A stretch of 64,000 nucleotides of DNA from JAOUEA01 sp963734685 (GTDB taxonomy: Bacteria > Actinomycetota > UBA4738 > HRBIN12), in assembly GCA_963734685.1 (NCBI GenBank), contig CAVTIC010000007.1:868001-932000 (forward strand), read 5' to 3'. Positions 1-7,774 of the stretch are shown piece by piece. Numbering within the stretch: the first letter of the stretch is position 1; each line of letters begins with the position of its first letter. Under the pieces are notes generated by a model. That model did no database searches. It saw only the letters and a program-made list of their open reading frames with translations, and was not told where the DNA came from. Position numbers and translations under genes: made by a program.

Positions 1-116
1 TCGTCCGCCTGCGCGTCGGTCCCATCCGTCTCGAGGGGCTCGCCCCCGGCGAGCTGCGTCGGCTCGACCGGCACGAGGTGCAGGCCCTCGCCGCTGCGGC
101 GGCGTCCGAGCGGTAG
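1..116 (+). CDS. Pseudouridine synthase (RluB/RsuA type), C-terminal end only
   Basis: The window opens inside this gene; only the last 37 codons before the TAG at 114-116 are present. The visible peptide contains VGPIRLEGLAPGELRRL followed by an Ala-rich tail, which resembles the C-terminal end of RluB-type 16S/23S rRNA pseudouridine synthases (pattern GP-x-L-x-L-x-PGE-x-R-x-L-x3-E-V). Context supports this: scpA-scpB-rluB commonly precede the aroH/tyrA/aroA/cmk/der block in actinobacteria. The catalytic domain lies outside the window, so the call rests on a short tail plus gene order. Confidence 0.6.
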   Translation, partial: VRLRVGPIRLEGLAPGELRRLDRHEVQALAAAAASER

Positions 117-164
117 CCTTGGGACCTGCCCGTCACCCGACGGGTGGGCCCGAGGGGGAACGTG

Positions 165-527
165 ATGAGGGTTCGTGCCGCACGCGGCGCCATCGTCGTC
201 GCCGAGGACACGCCTTCGTGCGTGTTCGAGGCCACCGAACGCCTCCTCACAGCGATGCTCGAAGGGAACGGCGTCGCAGACGACGACCTGATCTCCGTTC
301 TCTTCACGGCGACCGGCGATCTCGTCTCCGCGTTCCCCGCGGAGGCCGCCCGCCGGATGGGCCTCGGTCTCGTGCCGCTGATGTGCGCCCGGGAGATCCC
401 CGTCGCGGGGTCCATGCCCCGTGTGGTCCGCGTGCTCATGCATTTCCATTCCGACCGTGCCTTGTCCGAGGTGCAGCCCGTCTATCTCGACGGCGCCGGA
501 TCGCTCCGCGATGACCTCGACGCCTGA
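165..527 (+). CDS. aroH: Chorismate mutase, AroH type
   Basis: A monofunctional cytoplasmic chorismate mutase that converts chorismate to prephenate for Phe and Tyr synthesis. The 120-residue protein has the AroH-fold signature: MRVRAARGAI at the N-terminus (active-site Arg region) and the central VPLMCAREIPVAGSMPRVVR stretch, which aligns with the B. subtilis AroH segment holding the catalytic Cys/Glu/Arg. I chose ATG 165; a GTG sits just upstream at 162, and GAGGGGGAA at about 152-160 is the likely ribosome site. The 3' end overlaps tyrA by 17 bases, so the two pathway steps are probably translated together. Confidence 0.87.
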   Translation: MRVRAARGAIVVAEDTPSCVFEATERLLTAMLEGNGVADDDLISVLFTATGDLVSAFPAEAARRMGLGLVPLMCAREIPVAGSMPRVVRVLMHFHSDRALSEVQPVYLDGAGSLRDDLDA

Positions 528-1608
528 GCGTGTCGCGGTCGTCGGCACGGGCCTCCTGGGGACGTCGGTCGCCTTGGCCGCGGTCCGCGCCGGCGACTCG
601 GTGAGGGGCTGGGACGCCGACCCGTCGGTCGCGGCGCGGGCCGGGGAGCTCGGCGACTTCTCGGTCGCGGCGTCGCTCGCCGATGCGGTCGTCGGCGCAG
701 AGCTCGTCGTGGTCGCCACACCGATCCCGACGATCCCCGCGTTGGTCGCGGCCGTGCTCTCGGCAGCCCCGCAGGCGATCGTCACCGACGTCGGCAGCGT
801 GAAGACCCACCTCGTGCGCACGGCGGAGGCCCTTGCCGCGCCCGGCGACCTGCCCAGGTTCGTCCCGGGTCATCCGATGGGGGGGAGCGAACGGTCCGGT
901 CCCGAACACGCGTCCGCTTCGGTGGTCGACGGCATCGTCTGGGCGATCACGCCGCACACCACGAGCGATCCGGACGCCGTGGCTCGGCTCGGATCGTGGA
1001 CAGCCGCGCTGGGGGCGAGGCCGGTGCAGTTGGAGCCTGCCCGCCATGACCGGTTGGTCGCGTTCGTGAGTCATCTGCCGCAGGTGGCGTCCACAGCGCT
1101 GATGAGCCTCGCCGCGACCGAGGAAGCCGACGAGCCCGAGATCCTGCTGCTCGCCGCAGGCGGATTCCGCGACCTCACACGCCTCGCGGCCTCGAACCCG
1201 GCATTGTGGAGCGACATCCTGCTGGCGAACAACGAGGCGATCGTCGACGCGATCGACCTGTACGTCGCGTGCTTGACCAAGCTCCGTGCCGAGATCGCGG
1301 AGGACCGCGGTGCCGACGTCGAGCGCACGTTCGCCGGCGCGAAGGCGGCTCGGCTCCGGCTGGCCGCGAAGCCCACCGTGCGAGCGGGCGTCGCCGTGCT
1401 CCAGATCGAAGTGCCCGACCGCCCGGGAGCGCTCGCGCACCTGACGGCCGTGCTCGGCGAGGGCGAGGTGAACATCGAGGACCTGCAGATCGTCCACTCA
1501 CCAGAGGGTGGCCGGGGCACGGTGCACCTCACGGTGGCCAGCGACGCGGTGGACGCGGCGACCTCGGTGCTATCCGGTCACGGCCTCGACCCGATCAGGC
1601 TGGCGTAG
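511..1608 (+). CDS. tyrA: Prephenate dehydrogenase with C-terminal ACT domain
   Basis: NAD(P)-dependent oxidative decarboxylation of prephenate in tyrosine synthesis. The 365-residue protein starts with a Rossmann motif (VVGTGLLGTSVALA, residues about 8-21). The substrate-domain segment VPGHPMGGSERSGPEHA is typical of TyrA (HPMAG-like, with G for A). Residues about 285-365 form an ACT domain (VLQIEVPDRPGALAHLTAVL), suggesting allosteric feedback by an amino acid. An open frame extends upstream to 421, but ATG 511 gives the normal TyrA N-terminus. It lies between aroH and aroA, with a 9-base gap to aroA. Confidence 0.92.
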   Translation: MTSTPERVAVVGTGLLGTSVALAAVRAGDSVRGWDADPSVAARAGELGDFSVAASLADAVVGAELVVVATPIPTIPALVAAVLSAAPQAIVTDVGSVKTHLVRTAEALAAPGDLPRFVPGHPMGGSERSGPEHASASVVDGIVWAITPHTTSDPDAVARLGSWTAALGARPVQLEPARHDRLVAFVSHLPQVASTALMSLAATEEADEPEILLLAAGGFRDLTRLAASNPALWSDILLANNEAIVDAIDLYVACLTKLRAEIAEDRGADVERTFAGAKAARLRLAAKPTVRAGVAVLQIEVPDRPGALAHLTAVLGEGEVNIEDLQIVHSPEGGRGTVHLTVASDAVDAATSVLSGHGLDPIRLA

Positions 1609-1617
1609 GGGCGAGCG

Positions 1618-3003
1618 ATGCGTCTTCGGATCCGCCCGGGCAACCGGCTCGAGGGCACCGTCCGCGTTCCGGGCGACAAGTCGGTGGCCCACCGCTGGTT
1701 GATCCTCGCTGCGACCGCGCAAGGACGTAGCGTTCTGGTCGAGGTACCGACCTCTCTCGACGTTCGATCGACGGCCTCTTGTCTCGCCGCCATCACCAGA
1801 AAGGCTCGACCTGCACTCCATGCCTGGTCTTCGAACGATGCTCCACGCGGGGAGGGTCACGGTTCCACGTGGAACGTGAAGGTCGAGGGTGCATCCTCAG
1901 GGGAGGGCGCCACGCCACTTGAAGTCGAGGGTGAGGGGCGACCAGGACTGGTGGTGCCGGAGGCCCCCCTCGACTGTGGTAACTCCGGCACGTCGATGCG
2001 ACTGCTCGCCGGCGTGTTGGCCGCGTCGCCGTTCCGATCGACCCTCGTTGGAGATGAGAGCTTGAGCTCGCGGCCCATGGAGCGGGTCGCAGCGCCGCTT
2101 CGGTCGATGGGCGCCGAGGTGGTGACCGATGATGGGCACGCTCCGATCGCGATCGCGGGCGGGGGGTTGCACGGCGTCGTGTTCGAACCGACGTCGCCGA
2201 GCGCGCAGGTCAAGAGCGCCGTGTTGCTGGCAGGGCTCGACGCCGACGGCGTCACGGAGGTCCGGGAACCCGCCTCCACCCGCGACCACACCGAGCGCGC
2301 CCTCGCCGCACTCGGTGCACCGGTCTCGATCGCCGACGGCTCGATCGCCGTTCAGCGGTTCCAGCACGCAGGGTTCGCGGCCACGGTTCCGGGCGACCCC
2401 TCTTCCGCCGCATTCGTGGTGGCGGCCGCAGCGATCACTGGCTCATCGCTGACGCTCCGCGACGTGGGCCTGAATCCAACGCGCACGCACTTCCTCGAGG
2501 TCCTCGGCCGCATGGGTGTGCGGACGGAGCGCTCGGTGGAGTTCCACGAGCTGGGAGAGCCCGTGGGCTCGGTGTGGGTCGCGGCAGGCGCGGGCGTCGG
2601 CCCGGTGCGCGTCGAGCCAGGCGAGATGCCCCTCGTGATCGACGAGGTCCCGATGCTCGCGCTCCTCGCCGCGCACGCCGGCGCTGAGTCGTCGTTCCTC
2701 GGCGCCGGGGAGCTTCGCGTCAAGGAGAGCGACCGACTCGAGGGGATCGCGGCAGGCATCCGAGCGCTGGGGGGGCAGGCGGCGGCCGAGGGCGACGGTC
2801 TCGTGGTGGCAGGCGGCGGGCTCGCGGGTGGACGCTGCGACGGGCGCGGGGATCACCGGATGGCCATGGCCTTCGCCGTCGCGGCACTCGGTGCGCGGGG
2901 CCCGGTGGAGGTCGACGGCATCGAGAGCGCCGACATCTCGTTCCCTGGGTTCGTCGATGTGATGCGATCGGTCGGCGCCGACTTCGAGGTGCGGGAACGA
3001 TGA
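1618..3003 (+). CDS. aroA: 3-phosphoshikimate 1-carboxyvinyltransferase (EPSP synthase)
   Basis: Transfers the enolpyruvyl group of PEP to shikimate-3-phosphate, the sixth shikimate-pathway step. The 461-residue protein shows the family landmarks VPGDKSVAHRWLILAA near the N-terminus, LDCGNSGTSMRLLAG, the mid SPSAQVKSAVLLAGL and RVKESDRLEGIAAGI plus GDHRMAMAFAVAAL at the C-terminus. Between the DVRSTAS helix (about residue 48) and GNSGT there are about 20-25 more residues than in typical AroA; this stretch is rich in Gly/Glu and contains a perfect DNA palindrome (see the parS-like entry). The stop overlaps the cmk start by four bases (ATGA). Confidence 0.95.
   Translation: MRLRIRPGNRLEGTVRVPGDKSVAHRWLILAATAQGRSVLVEVPTSLDVRSTASCLAAITRKARPALHAWSSNDAPRGEGHGSTWNVKVEGASSGEGATPLEVEGEGRPGLVVPEAPLDCGNSGTSMRLLAGVLAASPFRSTLVGDESLSSRPMERVAAPLRSMGAEVVTDDGHAPIAIAGGGLHGVVFEPTSPSAQVKSAVLLAGLDADGVTEVREPASTRDHTERALAALGAPVSIADGSIAVQRFQHAGFAATVPGDPSSAAFVVAAAAITGSSLTLRDVGLNPTRTHFLEVLGRMGVRTERSVEFHELGEPVGSVWVAAGAGVGPVRVEPGEMPLVIDEVPMLALLAAHAGAESSFLGAGELRVKESDRLEGIAAGIRALGGQAAAEGDGLVVAGGGLAGGRCDGRGDHRMAMAFAVAALGARGPVEVDGIESADISFPGFVDVMRSVGADFEVRER
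1861..1876. promoter_or_regulatory. parS-like palindrome inside aroA
   Basis: The 16-mer GGTTCCACGTGGAACG contains a perfect 14-base palindrome (1862-1875) centred on CACGTG. It matches the bacterial ParB-binding parS consensus TGTTTCACGTGAAACA at 12 of 16 positions, including the whole core. It encodes G-S-T-W-N in the apparent insertion of AroA. ParB binding is inference; a chance palindrome is possible. Confidence 0.4.
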
Positions 3004-3677
3004 GCGAACGAGTCGCGCGGTCGCCGCGCGTGGTCGCGATCGACGGAGCCGCCGGCAGCGGCAAGAGCACGCTCGCTCGACGACTGGCGCACGCGCTCCG
3101 TCTCCCGTATGTGAACACGGGACTGATGTATCGGGCGCTCGCCGCCGCCGCGATCCGCGAAGCGACGTCCCCTGACGACGAGCCGGCGCTCATCGCCCTC
3201 ACGCGGGGGTTGCGATTCACCGTTCGAGTGGATCCCCCCGGTGAGCTCCAGGTCGAGGGTTACGACGAGGCGGAACTCACGTCCCTCGACGTCGAGTCGA
3301 CCGTCTCGTCCGTGGCACGGCATCCGGCGGTCCGCGCCTTCATGCGCAGAGAACAGCGGGACCTCGGGGAACGGCACGGTGCGGTGATGGAGGGCCGTGA
3401 CATCGCCTCGGCGGTCTTCCCCGATGCACCGGTGAAGTTGTACCTGATAGCAGCGGCGAACGAGCGAGCCGAGCGACGCGCGACGCAGCGCGGGGTGGAC
3501 TCCGGTGGCGAAGTCGCCGGTGCGCTCGGCGATCGGGACCGACGCGACGCACGCACGAACCCGATGGAGCCGACCGCGGACGCGATCGTCCTCGATACCG
3601 GCGCGCTCGACCGCGACGAGACGCTCGCGGCCGCTCTCGATGCGATCCGAGAGCGGGCGCCGGGGCTGCTGCCATGA
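3000..3677 (+). CDS. cmk: Cytidylate kinase
   Basis: Phosphorylates CMP/dCMP using ATP, providing CDP for nucleotide and phospholipid synthesis. The 225-residue protein has the P-loop AIDGAAGSGKSTLARRLA at residues about 13-30, the NMP-binding NTGLMYRALA motif, EGRDIASAVFPDAPVKLYL, and the RD(x)RD lid segment GDRDRRDA with the downstream Asp near DAIVLDT. ATG 3000 overlaps the aroA stop (ATGA), and the gene ends in a 4-base overlap with der, so aroA-cmk-der is translationally coupled. Confidence 0.94.
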   Translation: MSERVARSPRVVAIDGAAGSGKSTLARRLAHALRLPYVNTGLMYRALAAAAIREATSPDDEPALIALTRGLRFTVRVDPPGELQVEGYDEAELTSLDVESTVSSVARHPAVRAFMRREQRDLGERHGAVMEGRDIASAVFPDAPVKLYLIAAANERAERRATQRGVDSGGEVAGALGDRDRRDARTNPMEPTADAIVLDTGALDRDETLAAALDAIRERAPGLLP

Positions 3678-5041
3678 GCGGCGCGCCCGCCGCCGGCGCC
3701 CGCGTACCCCGCATCGCGGTGATCGGACGGCAGAACGTCGGGAAGTCGACCCTGGTGAACCGCTTGTTCGGTCGTCGGGAGGCGATCGCGCACGAGCTTC
3801 CGGGCGTCACGCGCGACCGGGTCGAGGTCGAGGCGTCGTGGCGAGGTCGCAGGTTCGCGCTCGTCGACACCGCCGGCTACCTGCACGGCGCGAGGGGAGT
3901 GGAATCGCTTGCGCGCGACCAAGCCGACCGGGCGATCGCCGAGGCCGATCTGATCCTGCTCGTGGTGGACGCCCGGGCGGGCGTGAGCGAGGAGGACGGT
4001 GCGCTCGCGCGCCGCCTGCGCCGAGCCACCGTGCCCGTGCTCCTGGTCGCGAACAAGATCGACACCGAGCGCGAGGAATCCGACGCCGCGGCGTTCCATG
4101 CCCTCGGCCTCGGCGACCCGTTCCCCGTCTCGGGACTGCATGGCCGTTCCGCCGGCGATCTGCTCGACCGCATCGTCGCGCTCCTCCCGGATGCGCCACT
4201 CGAGGAAGCCGAGGGGACGCCCGCGCAGCCCAGGTTCGCGCTCGTGGGACGGCCCAACGTGGGCAAGTCCAGCCTGTTCAATCGCCTCGTGGGTGAGCAG
4301 CGCTCCGTCGTCTTCGAGGAGGCCGGCACGACCCGGGACGCGGTGGACGCTGTCGTCGAGTGGCCCGATGGACGGGTTCGCTTCGTCGACACGGCCGGGA
4401 TGCGCCGGGGAACGAAGGTGCGGGGCGTGGAGTACTTCAGCGTGGTGCGCGCGACCCAGGCGATCGAGCGAGCCGATGTCGCCTTGATCGTGATCGACGC
4501 CGAAGAGGGATTCACCGTGGAGGACAAGAAGATCGCGAACATCGTGATCGACGCCGGCCGGGCGCTGATGCTGGTCGCGAACAAGTGGGACCTCGTGGAA
4601 GCGAAGGACGACACCTATGCCGAGCTCACCCGGACGGTCAGGCAGTTCGCCGCGGCGCCCGTGATGCGGACCTCGGCCTCGACGGGCCGAGGGGTACACC
4701 GTCTCCCGTCGGTCTTGCTGGACCTACACGCCAGATGGACGTCGAGGGTCCCGACCTCGAAGGTGAACGAGGTCGTGCAGCAGGCCCAGCGGGAGCGCCC
4801 GACGCCGCGATCCGCCGGCACGCTGCACTACGCGACGCAGGTCTCGAGCGGTCCTCCCACGTTCGTGATCTTCGGAGGAGCGCACGAACCCGATCGGTCC
4901 TACCGGCGCTACATCGAGAACAGGCTCCGCAAGGCGTTCCGGCTCGAGGGTGTTCCGATCCGGGTGCGATACCGCCCCCGGGCTCGAGGCGGCCAGCGCG
5001 GAGGTGGAGGGAGTGGATCGAGCGGGTCCAGCGCGGACTAA
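3674..5041 (+). CDS. der: Ribosome-associated GTPase Der (EngA)
   Basis: Double-domain GTPase needed for 50S ribosomal subunit maturation. Two consecutive G domains are visible: the first has GRQNVGKST (G1), DTAGY (G3) and NKID (G4); the second has GRPNVGKSS, DTAGM and NKWD. A KH-like C-terminal domain follows (about residues 355-440), with a basic Gly/Ser-rich tail. At 455 residues it has the family's usual length. It is the last gene of the aroH-der block; a tRNA gene with its own promoter follows 56 bases downstream. Confidence 0.95.
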   Translation: MSGAPAAGARVPRIAVIGRQNVGKSTLVNRLFGRREAIAHELPGVTRDRVEVEASWRGRRFALVDTAGYLHGARGVESLARDQADRAIAEADLILLVVDARAGVSEEDGALARRLRRATVPVLLVANKIDTEREESDAAAFHALGLGDPFPVSGLHGRSAGDLLDRIVALLPDAPLEEAEGTPAQPRFALVGRPNVGKSSLFNRLVGEQRSVVFEEAGTTRDAVDAVVEWPDGRVRFVDTAGMRRGTKVRGVEYFSVVRATQAIERADVALIVIDAEEGFTVEDKKIANIVIDAGRALMLVANKWDLVEAKDDTYAELTRTVRQFAAAPVMRTSASTGRGVHRLPSVLLDLHARWTSRVPTSKVNEVVQQAQRERPTPRSAGTLHYATQVSSGPPTFVIFGGAHEPDRSYRRYIENRLRKAFRLEGVPIRVRYRPRARGGQRGGGGSGSSGSSAD

Positions 5042-5081
5042 GTGGGCGACCTGGTCCGAACCGCTCGCATCCGTCAGCGGC

Positions 5082-5087
5082 TACAAT
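5082..5087 (+). promoter_or_regulatory. -10 box of the tRNA-Pro promoter
   Basis: TACAAT, five of six matches to TATAAT, ends 10 bases before the tRNA 5' end. No clear -35 is visible 16-18 bases upstream. Confidence 0.5.
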
Positions 5088-5097
5088 CCGAGTCGCA

Positions 5098-5171
5098 CGG
5101 GACGTGGCGCAGTCTGGTAGCGCACCGGTCTGGGGGACCGGGGGTCGCGGGTTCAAGTCCCGCCGTCCCGA
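5098..5171 (+). tRNA. tRNA-Pro (anticodon GGG)
   Basis: A 74-base cloverleaf folds fully: acceptor CGGGACG (5098-5104) with CGTCCCG (5164-5170), D-stem GCGC/GCGC, anticodon stem CCGGT/ACCGG with loop CTGGGGG (anticodon GGG at 5132-5134), and T-arm GCGGG-TTCAAGT-CCCGC. The discriminator is A5171. The following bases are CCG, so the terminal CCA is not encoded. The pgsA ATG lies only four bases beyond the discriminator. Confidence 0.95.
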
Positions 5172-5174
5172 CCG

Positions 5175-5756
5175 ATGGACGCACCAGGTGACCGCACGCC
5201 GGCCTCCAAGCGCGTGCTCACCGTTCCCAACCTGATCTCGTTCGCCCGCATCGGGCTGATCCCGGTCTTCTGGTCGTTGATCGTGGACGAGGACACGACC
5301 GCATGGGGCATCGTGCTGTTCGGGCTCGTTGTGTCGACCGACTGGGTGGACGGCACGATCGCCCGCCGGACCGGCCAGGTCTCGGAACTGGGCAAGATCC
5401 TCGACCCGCTCGCCGACCGGATGGCGATCGCGGCCGGGCTGATCGCGCTCGTCATCCGCGGTGTCTTCCCCGTGTGGGCAGCCTCGCTGATCCTCGTTCG
5501 CGACGTCCTGATCCTCATCGCCGGTGCCGTGCTCGCCGGGCGAGGCCTTCGCATCGACGTTCGCTGGATCGGCAAGGTGGCGACGTTCACCCTGATGATC
5601 GCGATCCCCGGAGTCGCCTGGGGCACGTTGGGGCTGTGGCCGGCCGCTGCGGCGCTCGCGATCGGATGGCTCGCCTTCGTCGTGGGCATCGTCGAGTACT
5701 ACACGGCGGCAGCTGTCTATGCGAACGACCTCCGAACCTCGCTCGCCGGGCGGTGA
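5175..5756 (+). CDS. pgsA: CDP-diacylglycerol-glycerol-3-phosphate 3-phosphatidyltransferase family
   Basis: Integral membrane CDP-alcohol phosphotransferase, probably making phosphatidylglycerol-phosphate from CDP-DAG and glycerol-3-phosphate. The catalytic signature D-x2-DG-x2-AR-x8-G-x3-D-x3-D is present as DWVDGTIARR...GKILDPLADR (about residues 56-82). N-terminal VPNLISFARIG and several hydrophobic helices fit PgsA; the 193-residue length is normal. ATG 5175 follows tRNA-Pro almost directly, with no room for a ribosome site. GTG 5214 (VLTVPNLISFARIG) is an alternative start. Other CDP-alcohol transferases (for example PIP synthase) cannot be excluded by motif alone. Confidence 0.85.
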   Translation: MDAPGDRTPASKRVLTVPNLISFARIGLIPVFWSLIVDEDTTAWGIVLFGLVVSTDWVDGTIARRTGQVSELGKILDPLADRMAIAAGLIALVIRGVFPVWAASLILVRDVLILIAGAVLAGRGLRIDVRWIGKVATFTLMIAIPGVAWGTLGLWPAAAALAIGWLAFVVGIVEYYTAAAVYANDLRTSLAGR

Positions 5757-5861
5757 CGGTGGTCGGGCGAGCATCGTGCGGGCGTGACCGCGCTCGCGGC
5801 ACTATCGTTCGGGAACCGGGAGCGGCCCGGCGGACGAAGGCAGGTCAGGGAAGGAGCGGTC

Positions 5862-6248
5862 GTGGAGTTCCCCGAGGAGCTTCGCTACACGAAGGAACAC
5901 GAGTGGGTTCGCACGGAAGGCGCTCGCGCGCGGGTCGGCATCACCGACTTCGCGCAGGATGCCCTCGGTGACGTGGTCTACGTCGACCTGCCGGAGGTCG
6001 GGGCGCGGGTCGAAGCTGCACAGCCGTTCGGAGAGGTGGAGTCGACGAAGTCGGTCTCCGACGTGTATGCCCCCGTCGCCGGCACGATCGCCGAACGGAA
6101 CCCGCTCGTCGACGACCGGCCCGAACTCGTGAACGAGCAACCCTACGGTGACGGATGGCTCGTGGTACTGGACCCGGACGATCCCGCTGCCGTCGAAGAC
6201 CTGCTCGATGCCGCCGCGTATCGAGCATTCGTCGAGGAAGGGTCCTAG
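5862..6248 (+). CDS. gcvH: Glycine cleavage system H protein
   Basis: Lipoyl carrier that shuttles the aminomethyl group between P, T and L proteins of glycine cleavage. The 128-residue protein starts VEFPEELRYTKEHEWVR and has the lipoylation site in GEVESTKSVSDVYAPV (Lys of ESTKS). GTG 5862 is preferred over upstream starts because AAGGAG lies at 5851-5856 and the HEW motif falls at the usual position. The P-protein subunits are encoded about 5.5 kb downstream in the same orientation; no canonical gcvT is nearby. Confidence 0.93.
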   Translation: MEFPEELRYTKEHEWVRTEGARARVGITDFAQDALGDVVYVDLPEVGARVEAAQPFGEVESTKSVSDVYAPVAGTIAERNPLVDDRPELVNEQPYGDGWLVVLDPDDPAAVEDLLDAAAYRAFVEEGS

Positions 6249-6390
6249 GGACCGTCCCGAAGGAGCCGTGGAGTTCTCTCGGGCTAGGGGCGGAGTCAAG
6301 CATCCGTCTCCACAGATCGAGACTTCCCACCCGTCGACCCAGGGTCGAGCCTGAGACCTGTCGGGGGTGGAGGGTTGCCAGCCCGTGCGG

Positions 6391-6419
6391 TTGAAGGTGC
6401 TCTCACCCTGCGGTAACGT
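6391..6419 (+). promoter_or_regulatory. Promoter for the FHA-domain gene
   Basis: TTGAAG (6391-6396), a 17-base spacer and TAACGT (6414-6419) form a SigA-like promoter about 78 bases before the GTG start at 6497. It lies in the 248-base gap after gcvH, implying that the FHA-MerR pair has its own transcription start. Confidence 0.5.
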
Positions 6420-6496
6420 CGTTGTCCCGCCGTGCTCGAGGGCAGACCCTCGACTTCAACCCTCGGCGGGAGACCGACCATCACGAGGGCCTGACG

Positions 6497-6958
6497 GTGT
6501 TCTGTACCCGCTGTGGACATCCCAACCGCGATGACGCGCGCTTCTGCGCCGAGTGTGGTGCTCCACTGCACGACGACCCGACGGTGTCCCTGACGCCGGT
6601 CGAGCCGGAGGATGAGGCACACGAGGAGTTTCCCTATCCTCACGATGAACTGGGGCCGCACCAAGCTCTGGTTCTCGTGAAGCGTGGCCCCAACGCCGGG
6701 TCGACGTTCCTGTTGCAGGGTGAGCTGACCTCGGTCGGCCGCGCGACCGACAGCGCGGTCTTCCTCGACGACGTCACGGTCTCCCGCACGCACGCGGTAT
6801 TCGAGCGTCGTGATGGCGGGGAGTGGTTCGTTCGGGACGTCGGAAGCCTGAACGGCACCTACGTCAATGGCGAACAGGTCGACCAGACGAAGCTCGCCTC
6901 AGGCGACGAGGTGCAGATCGGTCGGTTCAAGCTCGTGTTCTTCTCGGCAGGGGAGTGA
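6497..6958 (+). CDS. Zinc-ribbon and FHA-domain protein, GarA-like
   Basis: Phosphothreonine-reading signalling protein related by position and FHA domain to mycobacterial GarA (Rv1827), which controls 2-oxoglutarate/glutamate metabolism. The 153-residue protein begins with a zinc ribbon (CTRCG...FCAECGAPL, four Cys within residues 3-22), a short linker holding DPTVSL, a possible kinase target, and an FHA domain at about residues 55-150 (SVGRATDSAVFLDD, SRTHAVFERR, GSLNGTYVNG). The GTG start at 6497 has CACGAGGG just upstream. GarA itself has no zinc ribbon, so the N-terminus is a variation. The stop overlaps the next start by one base (TGATG). Confidence 0.85.
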   Translation: MFCTRCGHPNRDDARFCAECGAPLHDDPTVSLTPVEPEDEAHEEFPYPHDELGPHQALVLVKRGPNAGSTFLLQGELTSVGRATDSAVFLDDVTVSRTHAVFERRDGGEWFVRDVGSLNGTYVNGEQVDQTKLASGDEVQIGRFKLVFFSAGE

Positions 6959-7698
6959 TGAGGCAGATGGCGGGAACCCGCAGCTACCAGTCGATCGGCG
7001 AGGTCCTCGTGGCGGTGAAGACCGAATTCCCGGATATCACGATCTCGAAGATCCGATTCCTCGAGGCCGAGGGTTTGATCGAGCCCGAACGCACGCCGTC
7101 TGGCTACCGGAAGTTCTACGTCGACGACGTCGAGCGGTTGCGCTCGATCCTGCGGATGCAGCGTGACGAGTACCTGCCCCTCAAGGTGATCAAGGAACGC
7201 CTGCTGCAGCAGGATGCCGACGGCGAGGGGGCGGAGGCGGACGAGGAGGGGTCTGCGGCACCTGCCGAGACCGAGGGCGAGACGGCCGAAGAGGGGCTGG
7301 CCGATGCGCCAACCGGCCTCCAGATGTCGATCGAGGAGATGTCGGCAGCAACGGGGGTCGAGCGTGACCGCATCAAGGAGCTGGAGTCGTTCAACATCGT
7401 CTGCTCGCACGGACCCGACGGAGCGCGTTACTACGACGGCGACGATTACATCATCCTGTCGATCGTCAAGGACTTCTTCCGTCACGGGATCGAGCCGAGG
7501 CATCTGACGATGTACAAGCACTTCGCCGATCGCGAGTCGAGGTTCTTCGAGGACCTGGTGGCCCCGCGGCTGCGGCAGAAGAACCCGGACGCTCGCAGGG
7601 TGGCCTCCGAGACCCTCGCCGACCTCTCGGTCACCTCCCGGAAGTTCAAGCAAGCGCTGCTGCGCACGAACCTGCGCGAAGAGCTTCGTGGCGCGTGA
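6958..7698 (+). CDS. MerR-family transcriptional regulator, FtsR/Rv1828-like
   Basis: DNA-binding regulator in the position of Rv1828, whose corynebacterial counterpart FtsR activates ftsZ. The N-terminal MerR winged helix (YQSIGEVLVAVKTEFPDITISKIRFLEAEGLI, then RTPSGYRKFYVDDVERL) is followed by a Glu/Ala-rich linker (residues about 85-120) and a second helical domain (MSIEEMSAATGVERDRIKEL...). The 246-residue length and two-domain layout fit this group rather than short metal-sensing MerRs. ATG 6958 overlaps the FHA stop; ATG 6967 is an alternative. The last codons run into a 24-base tandem repeat. Confidence 0.85.
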   Translation: MRQMAGTRSYQSIGEVLVAVKTEFPDITISKIRFLEAEGLIEPERTPSGYRKFYVDDVERLRSILRMQRDEYLPLKVIKERLLQQDADGEGAEADEEGSAAPAETEGETAEEGLADAPTGLQMSIEEMSAATGVERDRIKELESFNIVCSHGPDGARYYDGDDYIILSIVKDFFRHGIEPRHLTMYKHFADRESRFFEDLVAPRLRQKNPDARRVASETLADLSVTSRKFKQALLRTNLREELRGA

Positions 7699-7759
7699 GC
7701 GCCCGGCCGGAGTGGCGCGTGAGCGCCCGGCCGGAGTGGCGCGTGAGCGCTCGGCCGGA
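7688..7759 (+). repeat. 24-base tandem repeat, three copies, across the merR stop codon
   Basis: Three head-to-tail copies begin at 7688, 7712 and 7736; copies 1 and 2 are identical and copy 3 has one C-to-T change. A degenerate fourth copy (GAGGCGCGT) follows. Each unit carries the GCGTGA that serves as the MerR stop, so extra copies keep the stop and lengthen the gap to the next gene. Confidence 0.9.
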
Positions 7760-7774
7760 GAGGCGCGTCTGAAC

